Assembly: GCA_964590195.1 (NCBI GenBank)
Contig: CAZPWJ010000166.1
Location: forward strand, 1-5,863
Length of the DNA: 5,863 bases
Direction: 5' to 3'
Source: GCA-2731375 sp964590195
GTDB taxonomy: Bacteria; Pseudomonadota; Alphaproteobacteria; GCA-2731375
Shown piece by piece: positions 1 through 5,734 of the stretch. The notes beneath the pieces are model-generated. The model ran no database searches and was not told where the DNA came from. It was given only the letters and a program-made list of their open reading frames with translations. Each line of letters opens with the position of its first letter. Positions within the stretch are counted from its first letter, which is position 1. The position numbers were made by a program, and so were the translations under genes.

Positions 1-1091
1 ACTGGCATATCCGTGGCCGCGTCGACAACCTGGACCTCGAAGAAATCATCCTGGACATGACCCGCCATGCCCGGCAGCAGAGGGTCGTCGTCGCTGGTAT
101 AGCAGGGGATATTGACCTCCGTCATGCCGTAGGCCTGCATGAACTTGAAGCCAAAGCGTTGCTCCATCGCCTCGCCCCACTCGGCGGCTATGGGCACCGC
201 CACCACCGTGCGCATCTTGTGGTCGCGGTCATATTCGGTTTCCGGCGTGCGGAAGATGAACTCCGGAATAACACCCAGGGCATTGGTCACGGTGGCGCCG
301 CAGGCCCGCACATCATCAAGCCAACGGGCCGGCGAAAAGCGTTCGATGCAGAACACTCTCGAGCCGCTGATCAGTGAACTGATCACCTGCAGCAACAGCC
401 CCATGGCATGGAACAGGGGCATGCAGACGTACTGACAGTCCTTTTCGGTCATCTCCATGGTCTTGCCCATGCCGTGGCCGAACAGATAGCAATGGGCATG
501 CGGCATCAAGACGCCCTTGGAGGGGCCCGTGGTGCCGGACGTGTACATTATGCAGGCAATATCCTGGGGTTTCGCCGTGACCAAGACATCGTCTGATGCG
601 CCGGTCAGCCCGAATAGATTTTCGAACGTCATGGCCTCCGCCTCCGCCAGGATGGCCGGGCGCTCCTTGGGGACGTGTCCCGCCACATAGACAACGGTGG
701 CAAGACTGTCGTTGCCCGACTTCACCGCATCAAAGGCATCGCGCAGATCGTGGTCAAGGAACAGCACGCGCGGCTCGGCGTTGGACATCTGATGGGTCAG
801 AAAGGCGCCCTTAAGCTCGGTATTGATGGGCACGAAAATGGCACCCAGTTTCATGGCCGCGAACATGGCCAGCATGAATTCGATACGGTTCTTCAACATC
901 GCCATGACCCGGTCGCCCTGACCGACGCCAAGGCTGGCCAGATTGCGGGCCAATTGGTCGCTATCACGGTCGAGCGAGGTGAAGCTTAACGAGGTACCAT
1001 GTTCGAACGACATGAATTCACGCTCGCCATGGGCTTCCGCCTGCCGCCGCAACAGGCCGGTCAGTGTCCAGCTCGAAATATCCTGCGTCAT
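1..1091 (-). CDS. AMP-forming acyl-CoA ligase, CaiC-like (partial, C-terminus beyond window)
   Basis: Expected to activate a carboxylic acid with ATP to an acyl-adenylate and then to a CoA thioester, in the cytoplasm. I translated the minus strand from the ATG at 1091-1089: it stays open for 363 codons to the window edge. The ANL-superfamily P-loop-like motif YTSGTTGPSKG lies at residues 183-193, and the adenine-binding YGMTE motif at 321-325. The stretch around residues 60-95 (GDRVMAMLKNRIEFM, then GAIFVPINTEL) and the LGVIPEF segment resemble crotonobetaine/carnitine-CoA ligases (CaiC type), but substrate cannot be assigned. Family members are about 510-550 residues, so the C-terminal domain with the catalytic lysine is missing only because the window ends. 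The start is supported by a long Shine-Dalgarno. It is divergent from the lysE-type gene, with a 114-bp shared upstream region. Family is certain; the CaiC-like label is moderate. Confidence 0.93.
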   Translation of the reverse strand, partial: MTQDISSWTLTGLLRRQAEAHGEREFMSFEHGTSLSFTSLDRDSDQLARNLASLGVGQGDRVMAMLKNRIEFMLAMFAAMKLGAIFVPINTELKGAFLTHQMSNAEPRVLFLDHDLRDAFDAVKSGNDSLATVVYVAGHVPKERPAILAEAEAMTFENLFGLTGASDDVLVTAKPQDIACIMYTSGTTGPSKGVLMPHAHCYLFGHGMGKTMEMTEKDCQYVCMPLFHAMGLLLQVISSLISGSRVFCIERFSPARWLDDVRACGATVTNALGVIPEFIFRTPETEYDRDHKMRTVVAVPIAAEWGEAMEQRFGFKFMQAYGMTEVNIPCYTSDDDPLLPGMAGHVQDDFFEVQVVDAATDMP

Positions 1092-1098
1092 ACCTTGA

Positions 1099-1111
1099 GA
1101 TCACCCCCCTT
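1099..1111 (-). promoter_or_regulatory. Extended Shine-Dalgarno of the acyl-CoA ligase
   Basis: Read on the minus strand this is AAGGGGGGTGATC, seven bases before the ATG at 1091. It is almost the full complement of the 16S rRNA 3' tail (AAGGAGGTGATC), with one extra G. The GGTGATC part can pair without a break. It fixes the start codon and suggests efficient initiation. Confidence 0.6.
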
Positions 1112-1117
1112 GCGGAA

Positions 1118-1146
1118 TTGTCTTGTGTTTTTTATCCGCCCATAAT
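1118..1146 (+). promoter_or_regulatory. Putative sigma-70 promoter of the exporter/dehydrogenase/CoA-transferase operon
   Basis: A -35-like TTGTCT (1118-1123) is followed, after exactly 17 bp, by a -10-like CATAAT (1141-1146). These match four and five of six consensus bases. Transcription would begin near 1153 and give a leader of about 50 bases. It lies in the 114-bp gap between the two divergent genes. I saw no convincing counterpart promoter on the minus strand and no clear operator palindrome in the gap. Confidence 0.45.
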
Positions 1147-1205
1147 GCCAGCAGCGCGGCCTGGATGCCAGACATGCAATTTGCCGTGCGGGAGAGACAA
1201 AGATT

Positions 1206-1826
1206 ATGAGCATTGAACTTTATCTGGCCTTTTGCCTGGCCACGGCCTTGATGATCATGATGCCGGGGCCGGTGGTAAGCCTGGTCGTGGCGCAGTCATT
1301 ACGGCACGGAACGGGCACCGGGCTGACCACCGTGGCAGGCTCCAGCCTGGGCAATGCGCTGTTGGTGGGGCTGGGCGCCTTCGGTTTGTCCACGGCCATG
1401 GTGCTGTTGGCGGATTTGTTTGATTTGATCCGCTGGCTGGGCGCGGGATACCTGGTCTGGCTGGGCATCAAGGAGCTACGCAGCCGGGGCGTGCTGCTTG
1501 CTGAAACCGATGCGGGCGCCCGCCGGACGAAGGCAGCGGTGTTCTGGCAGGGCATTCTGGTCGCCGTCACCAACCCCAAGGCGATCCTGTTCTATGCCGC
1601 CTTTTTTCCGCAATTCATCGAGCCTGCTTCTCCCCTGGGACCGCAATTGGCCTTGATGAGCGTCAGTTTCGTGGTGATCGCGATTATATTTGATTCCGGT
1701 TATGCTTTGCTGGCGGGGCGCTTGCGCGGCTTTTTCCAAAGCGCCCGCCGGGCCCGCATTCGCAGCCGCATCACCGGCTGTTTACTTATCGGCACTGGTA
1801 TCGGGTTGGCGCTGGCACGGCGGTGA
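1206..1826 (+). CDS. LysE/RhtB-family amino-acid or small-metabolite exporter
   Basis: Inner-membrane exporter of the LysE superfamily (RhtB branch), which typically expels amino acids or related small compounds by proton exchange. The 206-residue length is normal for the family. The first helix carries the hallmark MMPGP (18-22), and the NPKAILFYAAFFPQF signature begins at residue 123. Hydrophobic segments lie roughly at 4-28, 38-60, 64-88, 110-135, 143-168 and 185-203. The C-terminus is short and basic (LARR). The start ATG has GGAGAGA (1191-1197) eight bases ahead. Only 25 bp separate its stop from the dehydrogenase, so the two are probably cotranscribed. It may relieve build-up of a substrate or by-product of the neighbouring catabolic genes, which is inference. 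The specific substrate is unknown; RhtB-type members cannot be told apart from sequence alone. Confidence 0.92.
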   Translation: MSIELYLAFCLATALMIMMPGPVVSLVVAQSLRHGTGTGLTTVAGSSLGNALLVGLGAFGLSTAMVLLADLFDLIRWLGAGYLVWLGIKELRSRGVLLAETDAGARRTKAAVFWQGILVAVTNPKAILFYAAFFPQFIEPASPLGPQLALMSVSFVVIAIIFDSGYALLAGRLRGFFQSARRARIRSRITGCLLIGTGIGLALARR

Positions 1827-1851
1827 GCCGGGCGCCAAGGAGGAGATGTAA

Positions 1852-3462
1852 ATGCAGTACGATTACATAGTTATTGGTTCGGGTTCCGGCGGGGCGGCGG
1901 TAGCGGGCCGTTTGTCCGAGGACGGCAAGACCTCGGTGTTATTGTTGGAAGCCGGCGGCAAGGACAGCCATCCCTTCATCCATATTCCCGTGTTGTTTCC
2001 GCATTTGTTGACCAATCCAAAGACGACTTGGTTGCGCAAGTCCGAACCCGTGCCGGGCCTGAATGGGCGGGAGATGCCTTTTCAGTCAGGCAAGGTTCTG
2101 GGCGGTTCTTCTTCCATCAACGCCATGCTCTATATTCGCGGCCAGGCCCAGGACTTTGATGATTGGCGTGATGCCGGCAACGAAGGCTGGGGCTGGGAGG
2201 ACGTGCTGCCGCTTTACAAAAAGATGGAAGACCACCAGCACGGCGGCAACGAGAACCATGGCGTCGGCGGTCCTATCGCGGTTTCCAATACCCTGCCCAG
2301 CAATGAATCCTCTCATAAATTCCTCGAGGCGGCGGTGGCCGCGGGTATTCCGCGCATCGATGATCTGAATACCGGCGATCAGCACGGTATCTCCACGGTG
2401 CAGGGCACTATCCGTAACGGGCGCCGTGCTTCCGCGGCCCAAGGCTATCTGAAACCGGCGCGAAACCGCGCCAATCTGACCATTCAGACCGGCGCCAATG
2501 TCTCCCGCATCGTGCTCGACGGCAGCCGCGTGACCGGTGTCGAGTATCGGGACCAGGGCGGCGCCACGCATACGGTGCAGGCGGGGCGGGAGGTGGTCCT
2601 GTCGGCCTCCACCATTGGCTCGCCGCAGGTCCTGCTGCAATCGGGTATCGGTGATAGCGCCGAACTGAAAGACGTGGGCATCGAACCGGTGCATCATCTG
2701 CCCGGCGTCGGCAAGAATCTGCATGACCATGCCTTCGTGCATCTGCAGCCGCGTTTGAAGGCGGCCTATCCAACCCTGAACCAGATGCTTAACAACAAGC
2801 CGCGCATGGGTCTGGAATTGCTGCGCTATGGCCTCACACGGACCGGCGCCTTTGGGCTGACCAGCACGGAGATATGCGGTTTTCTGGACTCCAATGGCGC
2901 GGGCGGACGCCCGGATATTCAGATCAACTATCGGCCTTTCAGCTTTGATTACTCGTCCGAGGGCGGTTTCGTCATTCATTCCTTTCCGGGCGGCACCGCG
3001 TCGGTCTGTTTCACCCGCCCGAAAAGCCGGGGCGATGTGCGTCTGGTGAAAGACAATGGCGGCACGCGGTTGGCGATCCAACCCAACTATCTGGACCGGG
3101 ATGAAGACGTCCAAGGCATGCTGCGCGGGGTGAAGATCCTGCGCAAGATCCTCAACACCCAGCCGTTCTCCGATTATCTGGAGGGCGAGCATGGTCCCGC
3201 GGCCCAGGCCAAGACGGATGAGGAGATCATCCAGCATATCCGTAACCACGCCGCGACGATTTATCACCCGGTGGGTACGTGTAAGATGGGTAACGACGAA
3301 ATGAGCGTCGTGGATGATCATTTGCGGGTCAGGGGCCTCTCCGGCCTGCGCGTGGCCGATGCCTCGATCATGCCCGTGGTCACCTCGGGCAATACCAATG
3401 CGCCATCGATGATGGTCGGCGAAAAATGCGCCGATATGATCCTCAAGGAACGTAATCAGTAG
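1852..3462 (+). CDS. GMC-family FAD-dependent alcohol/choline-type dehydrogenase
   Basis: Flavoprotein oxidising a primary alcohol to an aldehyde, probably passing electrons to the respiratory chain as BetA/AlkJ relatives do. The 536-residue length is typical. The N-terminal dinucleotide fold starts at residue 5 with GSGSGG at 9-14 and an acidic strand end (LLEAGG). GMC signature 1 is at 80-97 (GKVLGGSSSIN, then MLYIRG) and signature 2 at 256-267 (GSPQVLLQSGIG). The catalytic pair of the choline oxidase/dehydrogenase family is present: His472 in YHPVGTCKMG and Asn516 in the GNTNAP segment. All key residues are intact, so it should be active. No signal peptide is seen. The start is set by a strong AAGGAGG (1837-1843), eight bases before the ATG. 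It is second in a likely operon and followed after 56 bp by a CoA-transferase. No aldehyde dehydrogenase or choline transporter lies in the window, so calling it betA would be unsafe. Confidence 0.95.
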   Translation: MQYDYIVIGSGSGGAAVAGRLSEDGKTSVLLLEAGGKDSHPFIHIPVLFPHLLTNPKTTWLRKSEPVPGLNGREMPFQSGKVLGGSSSINAMLYIRGQAQDFDDWRDAGNEGWGWEDVLPLYKKMEDHQHGGNENHGVGGPIAVSNTLPSNESSHKFLEAAVAAGIPRIDDLNTGDQHGISTVQGTIRNGRRASAAQGYLKPARNRANLTIQTGANVSRIVLDGSRVTGVEYRDQGGATHTVQAGREVVLSASTIGSPQVLLQSGIGDSAELKDVGIEPVHHLPGVGKNLHDHAFVHLQPRLKAAYPTLNQMLNNKPRMGLELLRYGLTRTGAFGLTSTEICGFLDSNGAGGRPDIQINYRPFSFDYSSEGGFVIHSFPGGTASVCFTRPKSRGDVRLVKDNGGTRLAIQPNYLDRDEDVQGMLRGVKILRKILNTQPFSDYLEGEHGPAAQAKTDEEIIQHIRNHAATIYHPVGTCKMGNDEMSVVDDHLRVRGLSGLRVADASIMPVVTSGNTNAPSMMVGEKCADMILKERNQ

Positions 3463-3518
3463 ATCGCTTCGACCCCAGGGGTTGGCTGAATTCTCAAGAC
3501 GGAAGGTATGGTTTAGGT

Positions 3519-4724
3519 ATGACGCAGGCGTTTTCGAATATCCGTATTCTCGACTTCACCCAAGTATTGGCCGGGCCATTCGCGGCCCAGCAACTGTCCC
3601 TGCTGGGGGCGGAGGTGATCAAGGTGGAGCAGCCCGGCGACGGCGATCAGGTGCGCCGGCTGATTTGCAGCGATGAATTGCGGGAACGTGGTCTGTCGCC
3701 GAGTTATCTGATGTGCAATGTCAACAAGCGCGGCATTGTCCTGGATCTGAAGGCGCCGGAGGCCAAGGAGATCGTCACCCGTCTGATCCGGGAGAGCGAT
3801 GTGGTGATGGAGAATTTCAAGGCCGGGCAGATGGACCGCCTTGGTTTCGGCTATGACTTCGCCAAATCGGTCAGGCCGGACATCATCTATTGCTCTATCT
3901 CCGGTTACGGCCAGGAAGGCCCCAAGGCCGGCGTACCGGCCTATGACGGCGCCATCCAGGCGGCGTCCGGCATGATGAACGTAAACGGCCACCCCGAGAC
4001 GGGGCCCACGCGCGCCGCCTTTTTCCCGGTCGATATGACCACCGGTCTGACGGCTGCCTTGGCTATTTCCAGCGCGCTCTACCGGCGTAGGGAAACCGGC
4101 GAAGGGCAGCGCCTTGATGTCGCCATGCTGGACAGCGCGCTGACCTTGCAGGCCTCGCGCGTGGTTTGCCACACGGTGGAGGGGGAGGAGGCGCAACTCA
4201 CCGGTAACGAGCCCGTGCTGCGTATCCCCACCGTGAACGTCTTTCCCACCGCCGATGGCCATATCCAGACCGCCGCCGTGCAGGAACCTCAAATTCAGGC
4301 CTTGTTCGAGACCCTTGGTCGGGCCGAAATATTGCAGGATCCCCGGTACTATTACCGCGACGGGTTGAGGGAACACACCGATTATCTGCACGGCGTCATT
4401 GTAGAGGCCCTGGCCACTGACAGCGCCACAAATTGGGTGCGGCGCCTGCAGGCCGCCAAGGTGCCCGTGGCCAAGGTCAACCGTTATTCGGATGTCGTTG
4501 CCGATGAACAGATGGCCCACCGCGATATATTTACCGACGTCGATGGCCCGCCCAGCCTGGGCGGCAGCCAGAAACTGGTTATGGCCGCCTATATGGCCAA
4601 CGAGGACGGACCGGCGGTGCGCCATCCCGCCCCCGACCACGGCCAGCACACGGACGAGGTCTTGAGCGAGGCGGGCTTCACCGAGGCCGAAATCGCTGGT
4701 TTCCGTGACGGCGGCGTGGTCTGA
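3519..4724 (+). CDS. Family III CoA-transferase (CaiB/BaiF type)
   Basis: Moves CoA between carboxylic acids through an aspartyl-CoA anhydride/thioester route, as in formyl-CoA:oxalate, carnitine and bile-acid CoA-transferases. It is cytoplasmic and works as interlocked dimers in the family. At 401 residues it is full length. The N-terminal RILDFTQVLAGPFAAQQL and LGAEVIKVE segments, ENFKAG followed by DRLGFGYD, GYGQEGP at 129-135, and the ETGEGQRLDVAMLDSAL block are family signatures. The catalytic aspartate is Asp143 in the YDGAIQAASG segment. The usual ENFRPG turn reads ENFKAG here, a mild change. The start follows GGAAGG (3501-3506) at a rather long 12-base spacing. Lying downstream of an alcohol dehydrogenase and near a CaiC-like ligase, it probably exchanges CoA onto the pathway acid. 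Donor and acceptor are unknown. No terminator is visible after its stop. Confidence 0.94.
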   Translation: MTQAFSNIRILDFTQVLAGPFAAQQLSLLGAEVIKVEQPGDGDQVRRLICSDELRERGLSPSYLMCNVNKRGIVLDLKAPEAKEIVTRLIRESDVVMENFKAGQMDRLGFGYDFAKSVRPDIIYCSISGYGQEGPKAGVPAYDGAIQAASGMMNVNGHPETGPTRAAFFPVDMTTGLTAALAISSALYRRRETGEGQRLDVAMLDSALTLQASRVVCHTVEGEEAQLTGNEPVLRIPTVNVFPTADGHIQTAAVQEPQIQALFETLGRAEILQDPRYYYRDGLREHTDYLHGVIVEALATDSATNWVRRLQAAKVPVAKVNRYSDVVADEQMAHRDIFTDVDGPPSLGGSQKLVMAAYMANEDGPAVRHPAPDHGQHTDEVLSEAGFTEAEIAGFRDGGVV

Positions 4725-4754
4725 TTGATTTCGAGAAGCGGATCAGGCGGCGGA

Positions 4755-4784
4755 TTGACAATTTATACGTAAAAACTACATAAT
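4755..4784 (+). promoter_or_regulatory. Promoter of the MNT/HEPN operon
   Basis: A perfect consensus -35 TTGACA (4755-4760) is followed by 18 bp and then CATAAT (4779-4784). A second, perfect -10 TATAAT lies at 4789-4794 but is 28 bp from this -35, so it would need another, weak -35 near 4766 (TACGTA). Either choice starts transcription about 4791-4801, only 23-33 bases before the antitoxin ATG. The region is sharply AT-richer than the genes around it. Confidence 0.6.
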
Positions 4785-4799
4785 TACGTATAATACGTA
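4763..4799. promoter_or_regulatory. Putative operator: nested TACGTA palindromes over the promoter
   Basis: TACGTA occurs at 4766, 4785 and 4794, and the near-copy TACATA at 4777. TTATACGTAA (4763-4772) and TTACGTATAA (4784-4793) form a perfect 10-bp inverted repeat whose arm centres are 21 bp apart, about two helical turns. TACGTATAATACGTA (4785-4799) is a perfect palindrome of 7-bp arms around one base and contains the TATAAT. Such placement between and over the promoter boxes is typical of a toxin-antitoxin autorepressor site. The likely binder is the RHH-like N-terminus of the following gene (inference). Confidence 0.65.
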
Positions 4800-4823
4800 G
4801 AAATCCATCAAGGCATCGGGACC

Positions 4824-5243
4824 ATGCCTCTAACCTTGAACATAGACCCGCCCCATGTGGCGGACCTGAAAAGCCATGCGCGGCAACGGGGCGTCAGCGC
4901 CTCGCGCCTTGTCACCGGCTTTATTGATGGTTTGAGCGCGGAGCCGTGCCCGCCATCCCTGGGCCAGTGCATCAGCCGGCTGCGCCAACACCGCGCGGAT
5001 CTGGTGCGGCGGGGTTTGTTGAACATCGCCGTCTTTGGCTCCGTGGCCAGGGGCGAGGAGGGGCCGGGCAGCGATACCGATCTGCTGGTCAAGGTGGCGG
5101 CCGACATGGACGCCTTTCGCCTGGCCGCGTTGCAGGCGGATTTGGCCGAGATATTGCAGACACCGGTCGAAATCATGACCCTGGCGGAATTCAACGCCGC
5201 CTTTGACGCCAGTGCCCAAGAGGACGTTGTCGTTGCCTACTGA
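4824..5243 (+). CDS. mntA: MntA-like minimal nucleotidyltransferase antitoxin with N-terminal ribbon-helix-helix-like segment
   Basis: Antitoxin of a HEPN/MNT pair. In studied cases the nucleotidyltransferase AMPylates a tyrosine of the HEPN toxin and silences it. The GSX10DXD motif is complete: Gly72-Ser73, then Asp84 and Asp86 in SDTDLLV. The third acidic position, usually in a VDLV-type strand, reads VEIMT with Glu116. Residues 3-39 are an added segment: a short strand (LTLNID), a helix from PPHVADL to about 22, the turn GVSAS, and a second helix (RLVTGFIDGLSA). That is the pattern of RHH/CopG-type DNA-binding domains and is absent from the minimal MNT fold of about 100 residues. A linker at 40-65 joins the two. 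The start has AAGG (4810-4813) ten bases upstream. The gene overlaps the HEPN gene and follows a promoter full of palindromes, fitting autoregulation. The MNT call is strong; the RHH call rests on pattern only. Confidence 0.88.
   Translation: MPLTLNIDPPHVADLKSHARQRGVSASRLVTGFIDGLSAEPCPPSLGQCISRLRQHRADLVRRGLLNIAVFGSVARGEEGPGSDTDLLVKVAADMDAFRLAALQADLAEILQTPVEIMTLAEFNAAFDASAQEDVVVAY
5218..5223 (+). promoter_or_regulatory. Ribosome binding site deciding the TTG start of the HEPN gene
   Basis: AAGAGG inside the 3' end of the nucleotidyltransferase gene lies nine bases before TTG 5233 but only three before TTG 5227 and after GTG 5212. It therefore favours 5233, which gives a protein starting MPTDRAPRRINDIL, the expected N-terminus for the family. 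Confidence 0.55.
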
Positions 5244-5619
5244 CCGCGCGCCAAGGCGCATCAACGATATCCTGAAAAACATCGCCTCGATCGAGGCCTA
5301 CAGCCACGGCCTGACGGCCAAGACCCTCCGTGACAACCCAATGGCCGCGGATGCCATTGAACGCTGCCTGGAACGCATCGCCGAGGCGGCGCGAAAGCTG
5401 GGCCCTCGATTTGATAGTGCCATGCCGGCGGATGTGGACCTGCACGCGGTGCGCCAGTTCGGCAGCGTCATGCGCCACGACTACGACGCCGTGGATCCCA
5501 TGATTATCTGGAATGTGGTGGTGGTGGAGTTGCCGAAATTAGAAGCCGCCTTTCAGACATTGCAGGCCGAGCACCCCATGCCGGACAAAGCGGCCGGCCC
5601 CGATTTCGATCCGTTTTGA
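5233..5619 (+). CDS. hepT: HepT-like HEPN-domain ribonuclease toxin (DUF86 family)
   Basis: Predicted toxin partner of the preceding nucleotidyltransferase. HepT proteins are all-helical HEPN RNases that act as dimers and are inactivated by AMPylation on the motif tyrosine. With TTG 5233 as start, the protein has 128 residues, normal for the family. The first helix (INDILKNIASIEAYS), the DAIERCLERIAEAARKLG helix, and DAVDPMIIWNVV followed by a final helix are characteristic. The motif region reads GSVMRHDYDAVD: His82 and Tyr84 of RX4HXY are there, but the position five before His82 is Gly77, while arginines are at 74 and 81. A subgroup of the family may share this RHDY layout, so it need not be dead. 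There is an 11-bp overlap with the antitoxin gene, hence translational coupling. Longer versions starting at TTG 5203 or GTG 5212 are possible but less likely. An acidic, proline-rich tail ends the protein. Confidence 0.87.
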   Translation: MPTDRAPRRINDILKNIASIEAYSHGLTAKTLRDNPMAADAIERCLERIAEAARKLGPRFDSAMPADVDLHAVRQFGSVMRHDYDAVDPMIIWNVVVVELPKLEAAFQTLQAEHPMPDKAAGPDFDPF

Positions 5620-5639
5620 GCGGCAAGCAATGATTTTAA

Positions 5640-5658
5640 GGGAAGTATTCCCAATTTT
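5640..5658 (+). terminator. Weak stem-loop with T-rich tail after the HEPN gene
   Basis: GGGAA and TTCCC (5640-5644, 5648-5652) flank a GTA loop and are followed by AATTTT. The stem is only 5 bp and the T run only four long, so it would be a weak intrinsic terminator. It is also the first of three regularly spaced inverted repeats and may be a protein-binding site instead. Confidence 0.3.
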
Positions 5659-5670
5659 CTAAGAACTTAG
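5659..5670. repeat. Inverted repeat CTAAG-AA-CTTAG
   Basis: Perfect 5-bp arms around AA. It is the middle of three consecutive, sequence-unrelated inverted repeats between the HEPN gene and the small reading frame. Role unknown; operator-like size. Confidence 0.45.
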
Positions 5671-5674
5671 CGAC

Positions 5675-5690
5675 CAAGCGCTCTCGCTTG
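5675..5690. repeat. Inverted repeat CAAGCG-CTCT-CGCTTG upstream of the micropeptide
   Basis: Perfect 6-bp GC-rich arms around a 4-base loop. It sits where the -35 of the promoter for the small gene would be expected (about 5682-5687), so it may be an operator or activator site. No T run follows, which argues against a terminator. Confidence 0.45.
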
Positions 5691-5704
5691 ATGGGGAAAA
5701 CGTT

Positions 5705-5710
5705 TATACT
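5705..5710 (+). promoter_or_regulatory. Putative -10 box of the micropeptide gene
   Basis: TATACT, five of six to consensus, sits 24 bases before the ATG of the small gene. No acceptable -35 is seen 16-18 bp upstream, where the CAAGCG/CGCTTG palindrome lies. The promoter may need an activator, or may be spurious. Confidence 0.35.
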
Positions 5711-5734
5711 AATCTCCATAAGAGGGAGAGTAAA

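Noticed and set aside
57..989. Several plus-strand open frames of 60-106 codons
   Set aside because: The minus strand carries an uninterrupted acyl-CoA ligase through this region. The plus-strand frames overlap each other and have low-complexity His/Arg/Gly composition.
2086..3321. 411-codon open frame on the minus strand opposite the GMC dehydrogenase
   Set aside because: The opposite strand encodes a full-length protein with all GMC motifs. The antisense translation has no recognisable domain and is a usual by-product of GC-rich codon bias.
1852..3462. Naming the GMC enzyme choline dehydrogenase (betA)
   Set aside because: The motifs fit the wider GMC alcohol dehydrogenase group, and no betaine aldehyde dehydrogenase, BetI or choline transporter is adjacent.
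3472..3482. ACCCC-A-GGGGT palindrome between the dehydrogenase and CoA-transferase genes
   Set aside because: The arms are separated by one base, so the hairpin would be short. No T run follows, and the genes appear cotranscribed, so it is neither a terminator nor clearly an operator.
3513..4649. 378-codon open frame on the minus strand opposite the CoA-transferase
   Set aside because: It is a shadow of a clear family III CoA-transferase with its catalytic Asp. The antisense product is Gly/His/Gln-rich with no domain signature.
4808..5282. Minus-strand frames opposite the nucleotidyltransferase gene
   Set aside because: The plus strand has the diagnostic GSX10DXD motif, a promoter and a coupled HEPN partner. 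The antisense frames show no domain.
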